Source: Lonicera japonica
Lineage: Eukaryota > Streptophyta > Magnoliopsida > Dipsacales > Caprifoliaceae
Length of the DNA: 64,000 nucleotides
NCBI GenBank assembly: GCA_021464415.1
Contig: CM038466.1
Coordinates: 26,103,017-26,167,016, forward strand
Direction: 5' to 3'
The translations under genes and the position numbers were made by a program. The number at the start of each line of letters is the position of its first letter. Position 1 is the stretch's first letter. Under the pieces are notes generated by a model. That model ran no database searches. It saw only the letters and a list, made by a program, of their open reading frames with translations, and was not told where the DNA came from. Shown in pieces: positions 47,368 through 58,157 of this stretch.

Positions 47368-48531
47368 CCTTGTCCCTTCCCCTGATTTTTTGACATTTGT
47401 CTCATTTTTTCTCTTGTAGGAATGCTTCAAAGAAACAGTTTTCAAAGTTTTTCCAATACCGCACACTCATGAAAAGTCTTCCAAATCATCTCTCCGAAAA
47501 TTACGAGAACAAAATAGATCGGTTAAAGGAATCTCTGATCTCCCAAAAAACTGAAACCGTCAATGAGAGAAAGAAGATATTGAATAAGACGGGAACAGAA
47601 AAAATTGAAAGAGTAGAAAAGAGATGGAATCCGCATGAGCGCCCAGAGCGAGCGAGAGAAACAGAAATGTAGAGTGACAGGGAGAGCCACACCAAAAATG
47701 ACAGCTAGGCCAAAACTAGCTCAGGGCTTCGTTTTGGGTGAGTAAGGCTCCTGATCGCGACAAAGAGCTAAAAGGACTCTTGGTCAAAAACAAGATAAGG
47801 CCAAGAAAAGTCTTTCCTAAAAGAGGGAGAAATAAGGACATCGAAAAACAGAAAACGATGGGGGCCCACAAAGTGAAAATATGAGAGCTAAAGAGAGCAA
47901 AGATCAGGGATCAGAGATTGCCCTTTCAAGCAAATTTTCTTTTCAGCACGATACAAAAGAGATGACTTGGAAAAGTAAACCTTCGAATCATCACTCCGCG
48001 AAGAAAAGAAAAGATCCGAAAACTGCTTTCTAAGGAAGCGTTCTCACTCGGGAAAAGAGTAAAATTTCAGAAAAAAAGGGGGAAATCCAGAAAAACCATT
48101 GAAGAGCTCCTTTTACTCACACAAAATATCTCTCTCTTTCTCTCTCTCACTCTAGCAGCCAAAAAAGAGACAACCAATTTCGCCAAAGGGGCGAAACACA
48201 AGCCCTTATCAGAGGCAAACCACAATCACAAGCCCTCGCTAGAGGCAAAAACACTCATAAAAAGCCCTCCCAGAGGCAATTTTCTTTCTTTTTTTCAGAT
48301 CAAAAGCCCTCCCAGAGAGGCAAAGTGGAGCAATGGTAGTCCTCCCACATGAGGCGAGAAGATCAAAAGCCCTCTCCAGAGGCAAAAACCAAACACAAGC
48401 CCTCTCCGGAGGCATCCACAAACACTTTTTGCATACGCACACTTCCTTAAAGTTCTTGCGGGAGCCATGGACCACGGTCTCTTCCAGTCACCTCAATTCC
48501 TTGCAAGTAAGGAGCTTGAGTCGAGAGGGTT
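47368..48531 (+). other. 3' untranslated region of the Tat element with PPT
   Basis: No coding frame with a family motif. 48201-48413 holds a cluster of AGCCCTC...GAGGC repeats. A purine-rich AGTCGAGAGGGTT directly before the 3' LTR is the likely polypurine tract. Confidence 0.65.
48201..48413 (+). repeat. Seven AGCCCTC-n-GAGGC hairpin repeats
   Basis: Copies start near 48201, 48230, 48261, 48305, 48337, 48368 and 48398. Each has CCTC and GAGG arms 2-6 bases apart, giving small stem-loops, the best being CCTCTCCGGAGG. Spacing is 30-44 bp. They lie ~120 bp before the 3' LTR, where a packaging or RNA-processing role is conceivable. Confidence 0.75.
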
Positions 48532-50067
48532 TGTAGACACCCCGATTCGTGACCCCCGCAAAAACCCTAACAACCATCGAGAAATACAGTTCTTAGGGCC
48601 CGGGACCCACCCGAGCCCCTGAAACTGCCCCGAAAGGGTTTATTGGCCAACAAACCTGTTTTTAAGAGGGATTATCGCGCGACAGATCCAAATGTCGCTG
48701 GACAATCTTCCTTATGTCGTACGACAGACCCCTCTGACCCAGACCAACCACTTCTTGACAAATCAGTCTGTCAGAAGGGTCACCTCAGCCGTTTGTCGCG
48801 CGACATTGTCCCAAATATTGCACGACACTTGCCCCTTTTGGAGAAATGTCGCGCGACAATCCTTCCCCAGCACTATAAATAGGCCAACACCCCCAAGGGT
48901 TCAAGACAGCAACTGGGGATTGAGGAATTCTTGGCTTACATCTGACTTTTTAGTCTTTCGTCAAGTATTTTCTATTATTATCTCATTTTTGAAGAATTAT
49001 CGAATCTATTCCCGATACTCGACGTGTCCCGCTTCTGGAATCGAATTCTCGAAAATATCTAAAAAAGAAAAAGATCATTATCGCCGGAGATCTCTCTACC
49101 GTATTATATTTTCTTTCTTATTATTATTATTCTCGTCAGGAAGATAAAGAAAGTCCCTTCTAGTATTTAAAATTAGATATCTGTGTACTTGTTTTACTTC
49201 CGTTATTCTGTCCACGTTTTATTTGAATAAACTTATTGCCAAGTTACAAAATAGTCTACTGTTTTCAAAACAAAAGACTCTGATAAAATTACTTGTAAAA
49301 CCAAAAGAGTAAGCACATTATCATCTGGATAAAATTCTATTTTCAAAACCCGGACTGATAAAACTTACTTAGGAATTAAAATCTGACATATCCTGTCTCT
49401 TCCATAGATTGTGATATGTCTGATAAAATTCCCTTCAAAGAGTTCAAATTCCATATTAAATCAGTCCCGACATAAAGATCCGAACTCTTTCAAGGTAATC
49501 AAAACACGAGAAAACCGTCATTATCTGAGGAAATAATACGGGAGACTCTCTTAAATAAAAGGTTTTTTGTCATTTGTATTTACATCTTTCAAAAATAAAC
49601 ATTGGATCTCGAAACACAAAGGTTTTCATCCCTTTTTCCGTTTTCCCCAAAAAATTAGGGTTTTTCACTTGGAAAGTAGTAGACTGTCAGTAAAAGCATC
49701 CAAGTTTTCTAACATGAAATAAACATATAAGACCACTAGAGACCGAAAGGGCAGAACGGGTGCTTAACACCTTCCCAATCCGTAACATAATTTTCGAACC
49801 CTATAGAATCTTGGTTTCGTAGACAAACGTGTAAAGAAAGGCTTATCTGTAGCCTTTCCTCTTACACCAACTATTTTTTCCGTTTTCTCGTAAAACGTAC
49901 TGGCGACTCTGAACGAATCCTCTTACATCTAGAAATAGGATAGAGGGACACACGATCTGAATTATCAAAACCAAAGAGAAGCAAATGGAATGACGTTATA
50001 CTTTCCGACGTTTCAAATGCCCAAGAACGGGAGCGAAACCCGGGGGTCACATTTGCGGATTCTCACA
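48532..50067 (+). repeat. 3' LTR of the Tat element
   Basis: 1536 bp, matching the 5' LTR throughout. Palindromic sites are at 48673, 48693, 48715, 48794, 48816 and 48847, and TATAAATA is at 48874-48881. Here the sites at 48794 and 48847 are perfect, and 48715 (TGTCGTACGACA) is an alternative perfect palindrome. The ancestral LTR therefore probably had near-perfect sites throughout. Confidence 0.95.
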
Positions 50068-50147
50068 ATAAGTAGGAACTAATAAAACAATATACCCAAT
50101 GTTTATATCTATACTATAAAGTGTGGAGAAGGAGTTTTGATATGTAC

Positions 50148-50442
50148 ACAAAATTACTAAATTACCCTCTCACGTCGAACATTATTATAAAATAATATCT
50201 TGTAAATATTCTTGTTCCTAGATATTATGTTCCATAGGAATAAATTGTTATTCCGTTCCTCCACGGGATTTGAAATCATTGCCATTAACATGAGAACAAA
50301 ATTACTAAGTTACCCTCTCACGTCGAAAATTATTATAAAATAATATATATCTTGTAAATCTTCTTGTTTCTAGATGTTATGTTCCATAGGAATAAATTGT
50401 TATTCCGTTCCTCCACGGGATTTGAAATCATTGCCATTAACA
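50148..50442 (+). repeat. 148-bp direct tandem duplication
   Basis: Copies start ACAAAATTACTAA at 50148 and 50296 and share TTACCCTCTCACGTCGAA, TTCCATAGGAATAAATTG and TTTGAAATCATTGCC. They differ at a handful of positions, so the duplication is fairly recent. It lies just outside the Tat element. Confidence 0.92.
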
Positions 50443-50852
50443 TGATCGAGAACACATTTAACTACCAATGACCCAAATGTAGTTATATGTTTTAGTTGTG
50501 AAAATAATTAACTATCTTATTGCATACATGAAGAATGTGCTCTAAGTTTAATATAAGTTTATTTTTTACAGAGAGATTTTATGCATTAATGTGACATGTT
50601 CCTAAAGGAAAACTTAAAGGTTTAATTTGGGACATTCAAAACATTAGTGAAAACTTAATTTTTAGATGGAAAAAAAATAAATTAGGTGACCGATTTGATA
50701 TGTGCATATAGGGTCGTACACTAGACAAAGAATATTTAAAAGAAATTTCATATAACTAATAGGGCCCGAGTTTAGGAATTTTTGCAAGAGTGATTTTAAT
50801 TACATCTATTAAATAAAGTATCTAATCCTATAAATATTTTAAAAAAGGGGCA

Positions 50853-51510
50853 ATTAAAAAAAAGGCTTATTAGAGAAAGATTTTCACACTAAAACCAAAG
50901 AATAATTTTTTAAAATAAAGGGCCTATTTTTTATTTTATTGATAATATGACATGTGTCTTTTTTTTTTTCATTATAAAATGACATTCCAACCCTTAAAAT
51001 AAACTAAAAAATACCAATATGCATTAAAATATGGACTGCAATATGAACTTTGCAGTCTATATTTCACTGCAATATGAACTTTGCAATCCATATTTCACTG
51101 TAATGTGAATTTTGCAGTCGATATTTTTAGTGCAAAGTTCATATTGCAGTCCATATTTTACTGCAATATGAACTTTGCAGTCCATATTTTTAGAGCAAAG
51201 TTCATATTGCAGTCCATATTTCACTGCAATATGAACTTTGCAGTTCATATTTTACTGCAATATGAACTTTGCGGTCCATATTTTTTGTGTAAATTTCATA
51301 AAAATGGGTAATTTAGGTAATACATAACATGTTTTTATTAATTAAATGATATTTAAATTTATTCAAATACATTCATTTAAAATATAAAACAAAATAGGCC
51401 TCTTACACTAATTACCAATTAAAAATAGGCCCTTCATTCAAAAAAATATTATTCACTGGATTTTTGGTAAAAATCAATGTATAATAAGTTCTTCTACCTA
51501 ATTTCTAGTT
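50853..51510. mobile_element. Candidate foldback element enclosing a palindromic repeat array
   Basis: The left arm (GGCTTATTAGAG...GGGCCTATTTTTTATTT, 50862-50940) is matched inversely by the right arm (AAAATAGGCCCTTCATTC... ending about 51505) over ~80 bp. The array 51030-51290 lies between. No clear target duplication, so the superfamily is open. Confidence 0.5.
51030..51290. repeat. ~31-bp repeat array with inverted units
   Basis: About eight units of CTGCAATATGAACTTTGCAG plus TCCATATTT. At least two (about 51131 and 51193) are in reverse orientation. ATATGGACTGCAA and TTTGCAGTCCATAT arms let single units fold into hairpins. Open frames through the array on both strands are artefacts. Confidence 0.9.
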
Positions 51511-53148
51511 AAAAAAAATAAAAAATTAACTCGCCCCATAAATTAGGGGACTTTATTAAAACCAATATCTTTTAGAAGATGAAAATTTGTTGTCGAATAT
51601 TCTGTAGTTAATATCCAACAAAATTCAACAACAATTTTTTTTATATCACAAAGTACTTGCATGGAAATAAATTCTCAACAATTCAAATGCGTTCAATTTC
51701 GTGGAAAATCTCATCATAGCTTGCCTTTTTCATTCCCTGAAAAATAACATACGTGGAAAAGTTGTGAGAAGTGACTTTTCATCTTTTCAAAAAACAGGCT
51801 CGTAGCAAACGAATTAAAAACATGTAATATGAAAGATCCATATTAATCATTGCAAAAATAATTTGAACGTCTATCTTTTGGGCAATTAAATTAAAATGTT
51901 ATTTAAGATGACTTAGAAAATTGTACAAACAAATTAATAATTTGTAATAACGAATTCTTACAACTCAATCCCTTCGAAGTTGCAAGACAATGAAAATAAC
52001 TAATTTATTCTGAAAGTTCCGAAAATTTATGATCCACAATATCAACAAAATTAGCGCATTACATATGCTTCAAAAATAATTAAGTATTCCACTAGGCTTT
52101 ATCGATCTGAGTACGTAGCTAATATTAATATTAACTCCACTTATATAAACAACAAAATAAAGAACAAAAGGGAAGGAAACCAAAAATCAATGGGAATTCA
52201 CAGCGTACGCGCATCTATACATTCATGATCAAATATAGAATTCCTCATTCATATATATATATATATATACCCGAGTCAGAATTTTCTTAGCCTAATTATT
52301 TCCACTAACCAGTATTAGTGGAGAAAAATTTAGTTTATTTCACCAGAAAAAATCTAGTATGGAGAAGAAGTAAATTAAAGAAGGGAATGAAGACAATTTA
52401 ATAGAAAGAAAGAGGATTGAAAAAGTTGTTGAAGGAAGGGTCAAAACTCATGATAGTAGAGTGCATGCCGCCGCAAATGGGAACAACGAGAATCAGTGGG
52501 GTGCATCAGTTTACACATTATAATTAAATTAAAATTATTAGAGTTAAAAAGTTTAACTAACGTGAAAACGCTGATTAGATGGGTGCCAACAAAATCATTC
52601 TTTTACAATTAAAACTTTTAAGTTCGAGTAAAATTTCTTTATTATTAGCCCCTTAGAGTTCAAGTAGTGATAACAGAAAGAGGGGAAAAAAAAACCTAAT
52701 TTGGCGGGCTTTTAACCCGACCCAGTATTAATGGAGCGGATTATTTTTTAACTATGTTGAGTTTCGATTTTTTAAAGTAAAACCCATCTTTGGTACACTT
52801 GGGACCAATCTCTCCAAAATTTAGTTTTTTTCTCTTTAAATACTATTGGAATGCGATATAATTACAATGGGTCAAGACACGTTTGGGTTTTCTTTTCTCT
52901 TTAAGAAAAATCTTAGGTTAGGTTGAATTTGGCGAGGCATATTTTTAAAGTAGGTCATGCTTGGGTTTGACCGAGCATTCTCAAACTTGACCGGTTAGCC
53001 TCCCTAATAATGAAGGTTTGGAACATTTTTACTCTCTCCATTTTAAATTGACCGTGTCAAATTTTGTTTCTTTCGTAATGACTCAAATTGATCATTTAAT
53101 TTTTTTATGATATAATTGATGTGTCAAATTTTATAATTAAAAATAATT
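51511..53148. other. Intergenic, nothing recognised
   Basis: AT-rich sequence with a TA run at about 52251-52270. No ORF with a family motif and no repeat ends seen. Confidence 0.5.
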
Positions 53149-53292
53149 TATAATTTTAATTATTATTTGCTTAAAAACATTTAATCAAAGTAAGATTCCT
53201 AATTTAGAAAAGAAAACTTTTATAATTTTAATTATTATTTGCTTAAAAGCATTTAATCAAAGTAAGATTCCTAATTTAGAAAAGAAAACTTT
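53149..53292 (+). repeat. 72-bp direct tandem duplication
   Basis: Two nearly identical copies begin TATAATTTTAATTATTATTT at 53149 and 53221 and end GAAAAGAAAACTTTT-like. Confidence 0.92.
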
Positions 53293-53929
53293 TCAAGAGT
53301 ATAATCCAAATCATATACAACTTTAAAAATTGTCACCCGATAGTTTGTCTGGTCATATTTGAATATAGGGAAAAGTCACTTGTATTTGTTAAGACCCGAA
53401 CTGTTGTTAGGCTTGGTGGGTTTTTTTTTTCTTTTTTTTATGACCAAACAAATGAGCTTTAAAATAATTGGGATTACCAAATGGTTAAAGTGGATTAAGT
53501 ATCAAGTCACCGTGTCGATACCCTCTCTCGTCAAACACTCAACTTTACCGCATTTATTAAAAAAAATTACAAGTTTTAAGTTTTATTTATTTTTTTAGAA
53601 AAAAAAAGAAACAAGTGCCTTTTCTTTAAAAGAAAAGTTTTGCTTTTTCAACATTTTTTTATTATTTAATATGCTGTTCCATTTAATGTAGGTATTTAAA
53701 TGAATTACCGTTAAATTAGGCAGTTATGAAATTTTTTATTTTAAAAAATACTTAATAGTTAAATAATGTGTGGTTAAAAATAGAGGCAATTAGGTATAAG
53801 GGCTCATTCTAATAATAATATAATTATAAAAGACACTTAAAAATTAGTCATGTAAATTAAGGACACTGTACAAAAAAGATACAAATACCCCTTCCTTATA
53901 ATATCATCTCATTATGATACTAACAGTAA

Positions 53930-54553
53930 CCAGAAAGTGCTAAATGCATTTAGCACTCTCTGGACAGCAACTAGAAAGTGCAACCAGAAGGTGTTAAATG
54001 CATTTAGCACCCCTAGACAGCAACCAAAAGGTGCTAAATGCATTTAGCACCCTCTAGACAGCAACCAGAATATGCTAAATGCATTTAGCACCCCTGAACA
54101 GCAACCAGAAGGTGCTAAATGCATTTAGCACCCCCTAGACAGCAGCCAGAAGATGCTAGAAGGCGTTAAATGCATTTAGTGCTCCTGGACAACACCCCCT
54201 AGATAGCAGCCAGAAGGTGCTAAATGCATTTAGCACTCTTGGACAGCAACCAGAATGTGCTAAATGCATTTAGCACTCCCTGGACAGCACCACAACCAGA
54301 ATGTACTTAATGCATTTAGCACCACCTGGACAACAATCAGCCCGCACCACAATCAGAAAGTGCTAAATGCATTTAGCACCACCTGGACAACAATCAGCCC
54401 CTGGACAGCACTACAACCAGAAGGTGCTAAATGAATTTAGGACCACCTAGACAACAATCAGAAGGTGCTAAATGCATTTAGCACCTTCTGAACAACAACT
54501 AGAAAGTAGCACCACTTGGACAACAAACTATAAGGTGCTAAAATAATTTTAGC
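53930..54553. repeat. Array of a 22-bp perfect palindrome (12-13 copies)
   Basis: The core GGTGCTAAATGCATTTAGCA plus CC is a perfect palindrome. It recurs near 53938, 53987, 54031, 54072, 54112, 54164, 54217, 54257, 54302, 54359, 54423 and 54467, with a diverged copy at 54534. Linkers are variants of CCTGGACAGCAACCAGAA, and periodicity is ~40-60 bp. Each copy can extrude as a hairpin. It is flanked by sequence resembling a transposon interior (53770-55190). Confidence 0.93.
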
Positions 54554-54600
54554 ACCATCAAAATTGATGAGATTAACATCTACTTAATTTATTTATATGT

Positions 54601-55190
54601 ATATATATATATATGGATCGACGTAGGATTCGTAAAAAAAAAAAGAGTTACGATCATATTTTTTTTTCAAATCCCGCTGGGCTGTCGAAATTGGTCAATT
54701 TCAATAGCAAAACGACCTGTGATCGTCTTAATTTTTTGTGCGATTATAGTAACTTTGTCTTCCGAACAACATATCCAAAAATCATCCAAATCCAACGATT
54801 CGATCAAAAGTTATATATCTTTTACGATTGCACATCCATAAAAGAAGAAGAAGATGAAGATAAAGATGAGAACGGCGCTTGCTTCTCTAGGTGATACGAT
54901 CAGAGATTCAGGTCGTGTTGGTGGTGGTGGTGGTGGTAGTGGTGGTGGTGGTGGTAGTGGTGGTGGAAGATGTGAGATTATTGGTGAGACAACTTCTCTT
55001 TTCCCTTGTTTTTTGTTTTCTCTCTCTAAACTATGTGTATATAAGAGAGAATAATATGTCTTTTGTATAATTAGAATAAATGATATAGTAGGGTATTTTT
55101 GTCCATCAACATTTATCATTTTCCTTAAAATAAATTAATATTATGAAAAGTGTCCTTATTGTAAAACCAAATTATGAAATTGGTACTACT
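54601..55190. other. Low-complexity and Gly-codon repeat region, no gene supported
   Basis: Follows the palindrome array. A plus frame 54613-54894 has no recognised motif. 54918-54967 is a GGT trinucleotide repeat that yields a poly-Gly frame on one strand and poly-Pro on the other. It could be the interior of a non-autonomous transposon; weakly matching inverted flanks are near 53830 and 55150. Confidence 0.4.
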
Positions 55191-55396
55191 TCCCTTTATT
55201 AAACATGGGTCCGTCCTTTGAGTTATAAAATATTACGGAGCGAGACCTTATAACCCATTATCTCTTAAAAATAAATGTTAAAATAACTCAAGTTAAATAG
55301 ATACACAGCTGTTCAAAAAATAAATAGAGGTAAACGTAATTAAACTCAAAGAAATTTAGACATCTCCTCGTTTAAAATATATATACTAGAAATTAA

Positions 55397-55520
55397 GTAG
55401 AATGGCTTATTACATATTGATTTTTACCAAAAATCCAATGAATAATAGTTTTTTGAATGAAAGGCCTATTTTTAATTGGTAATTAGTATAAGAGGCCTAT
55501 TTTTTGATGTTTAACCTTCT
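55397..55520. repeat. Arm inverted relative to 51385-51510
   Basis: ATTGATTTTTACCAAAAATCC, GAAAGGCCTATTTTTAATTGG and GTATAAGAGGCCTATTTT are the close reverse complement of the segment at 51385-51510. The pair could be ends of a ~4.1-kb element or two copies of one MITE arm. Confidence 0.75.
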
Positions 55521-56345
55521 GCTTAAACTGCTTCCTTTCTGAAGACTTATTCTAGCACTCGTTAAGTGTTCTAAAGTAAGTTAGGTGAATTTTCATACGG
55601 AAAAAAATAAAAAGAAGAATTTAGAAATCACATATTAAAATAATTGAATAATAAATCAAATTAATCAATAGCACCAATAATCAACCTTTCTACCTCTGAT
55701 GCCATCAAGGGAATCGAATTGGGAAGCTATATGAGGAATGTAAGAGTGCGCGGATAATAAATCAAATTAAGTACTAAAATTAATAACTGAATTGAAATTA
55801 TAAAATTAGGTTTTAACTTACAAAAAGATTACTAAATGATAATTGAGTTGAAAGCTTGTAAGGGGAAGCGAATTGAAATTATAAAATTGAGTTGAAACAT
55901 AACTTTGAAAATTATTAAAAAAAAATTGACAGATATATTGAATACAAGAATAAACTCAGAAATAAAGAAATTCTTCGAGTAATCAGTGTGAGACTTGCTT
56001 CTTCCATCTACCTTACTTCTCTTTTATAGCTAGAATTGAGAGAGGACTGTAGAATCATGCGAGGTCGAAATGATTTTACTCTTTATTTTTGTAAATAGTA
56101 AAGTTATTTTACTATTTGTGAATAGTAACCTATCGAAATAATAAAAGTACTTTTACTATTTGAATAGTGTTGTCGATGAGTACTATTCATGTATTTTTAA
56201 CTATTTGCGGTACTGTTTATGAATAGTAATTTTAACTTTTATTATTCAAAATTTTCATTTTGCTCTTTCAGTAGAGCACTTCGAGTTTACTTGGGACTTT
56301 ACTATCTGTCTTCTATGAACATAATCTTGGTGTTAGCTTTTCTTG
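55521..56345 (-). pseudogene. Candidate pararetrovirus-like promoter and PBS region
   Basis: On the minus strand a TATAAAAG box (56031-56038) is followed ~330 bp later by TGGCATCAGAGG (55704-55693). This is one change from the Met-tRNA primer site TGGTATCAGAG used by plant pararetroviruses and many LTR elements. Upstream at higher coordinates lies sequence that may be the end of a viral-type ORF, the order expected of a circular caulimovirid genome. Decayed and truncated; an LTR element is the alternative. Confidence 0.35.
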
Positions 56346-56359
56346 GATAAGTTAATACC

Positions 56360-57100
56360 CAAGCAGTGACTGAAAACACCTTAATCAAGCAAATGAGTCT
56401 TGACCATCCTGAAATAGTTCAATATTATAGGAATCTCTACTGGTTACAAATCCTTGCTCTGACTGGGATTATTTGGAAGATGCTTTTTTATCTTTTCCAT
56501 ATAATTCACTTACTCTATCACTATGGGGCTTTGGCTAGCATTTTTAGTTCTAACTTGGAGCACTTCTTGATATATGTTGTATCAATGGATTCAGTTGGGC
56601 TTGACTTGGTATTTAATGACTTAGTTCCACTTGAATATCCTTTTTCTTTGATGGACCATGGATAAGGTATAGTTAATATGCGTACTGGGGCATAAAGGTA
56701 GGAATGGTTAGGAATTCTTTTTGAACTTAACTGATGATCCTACCTGTCTCAAATTTATCTCACCTTTTAATGAAGAATTGGCGGGTGACCATCACAACTT
56801 GACTATACTGTCTAACAACGGCTTGGGATGAATATGTAAACTGTATAATTGACTCAATAACTAGGGTTTCTAAGTTGTACTGCCATTTCAGTATCCAAGG
56901 AACCTTATACTTATTGGTGAATTGGAGGAGCAAAGGTATACCTTCATAATGTGGGTTGTACCTTGTTTTACTAAAGTGTTGCACTTGGTCTTGTAGAGGT
57001 TTAGGGGATAGTGAAATAGTTGGACCGTATTTTCCCCACCAAGTGATAAACCAAAAAGGAATTTTACTTTTGAATTTGTGCTTAAATTGGATGAACCATG
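56360..57100 (-). pseudogene. Caulimovirid-like protein fragment
   Basis: Minus-strand frames include PLLLQFTNKYKVPWILKWQY and RQFFIKR, stop, DKFE. This resembles a domain found in plant proteins derived from endogenous pararetroviruses. The reading is interrupted by stops, and no enzyme motif is present. The plus frame 56366-56665 over the same DNA has no family match I recognise. Assignment is from remembered pattern only. Confidence 0.38.
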
Positions 57101-57522
57101 AGTGACTAAATGACTAGTTCAGATAGAGGAATATTTTCATCCAGGCTTTGGTATAATCATGGTAACAAAAATGGTTATTTTGGCCATGGAAGAGATGGAG
57201 ATCAGAAGGTTATTTTCCCTAATCATTTTAACTCTGTTTTACTAATTTTTACTTATATTTCCTCACATGTTCTAGAATTGCATACCCTCTTACTTTAAGT
57301 AAATGCATACCTAGATGTTTAACCTTCTACCTAAACTGCCTTCCTTGTGTAGCTTCCCGATTCTTTTCCCCTTATTTTAAGACATCATTTATCTTAATCA
57401 GAAATATGACATATAGAATTATCAGAGGTAGCAAGGTTGATTAAGTCTCATCTAGTCATCCCCCATTAAAAACAGTAAATATAAATGTAAAAAATACATT
57501 TGTAACAACAAGCCCATTTAAA

Positions 57523-58157
57523 ATGCCTAACAGTAACAATGATGATAAAAAGATAATTGAACAAAATAATTTTACCAATCAATATCTAGCAACAATAGGC
57601 AAACAGTTAGATAAAATTGAAGATAAGTTAGATAATACAGTTAAAAATCCAAGTAATAATAAAATTGAAAAACCCTTATTAAACCTACTCGAGTCTAGAC
57701 AAGGACTAGGTTACCTAGTAAGGACCAAGAATTAGCTAGAACTCTAGATAAGTTATTTAAAAAATTAGAAACTAAACAAGAAACTAGTGGTACTAAAACA
57801 GTTGCTGTCATAGATAAAAACACTAGTTATAATGAAGAAGACAGTGATTTCACTATCTAAGAAATTGAAAATCCATTTAATAGGTTAAGTTTCAAAAAAC
57901 CAAATTCCACAAGTCTAACAAAAAATTGGTATTTAAAATTGATCCCCTCCAGATTTACAATTCGAAGAAAAGAATTTGAGTAATCAATTTTCTGTTTCAT
58001 CCAACAAAATATATAAATGGAACATTGATGGACTTAGTGAACAAGAATTACTTAATAAGTTCAATCATATGTCAATGGTTGCTAATAGTTATATCACGGC
58101 ATTCAATGATTTAGGACAATCCGAAATTGTTGAATTATTAGCATTAGGATTCATAGG
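57523..58157 (+). pseudogene. Caulimovirid-like capsid-region fragment (DUF7746-like)
   Basis: Starts at an ATG (57523) with a coiled-coil-like NQYLATIGKQLDKIEDKL. Two or more frameshifts and a TAA (57858) follow. The recognisable segment is KIYKWNIDGLSEQELLNKF at 57997, then SEIVELLALGFIG, the pattern of the capsid-upstream domain of plant pararetrovirus-derived polyproteins. It ends abruptly where the minus-strand Tat relative begins (58158), so that insertion split it. It is head-to-head with the fragment at 56360-57100. It is broken and cannot encode a product. Confidence 0.5.

Larger units (their letters stand above)
31813..50067 (+). mobile_element. Complete Tat-lineage Ty3/gypsy retrotransposon (18.3 kb)
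   Basis: Two LTRs (31813-33349 and 48532-50067) bound the element, with an exact 5-bp duplication ATAAG (31808-31812 and 50068-50072). Order inside is PBS, gag, protease, RT, RNase H, a second archaeal-type RNase H, integrase, two antisense genes, short repeats, PPT. The second RNase H, the large size and extra ORFs after pol are known traits of the plant Tat lineage (Ogre-like). All sense ORFs are interrupted, so this copy is dead, but its structure is complete. By eye the LTRs differ at roughly one site in twenty, so insertion is not very recent. Confidence 0.95.

Noticed and set aside
53930..54553. CRISPR-like palindromic repeats with spacers
   Set aside because: Spacers are variants of one linker sequence and vary in length. 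The context is plant intergenic DNA and there are no cas genes.
54854..55119. Poly-Gly and poly-Pro open frames
   Set aside because: They come from a GGT repeat read on the two strands. No start context or family motif.
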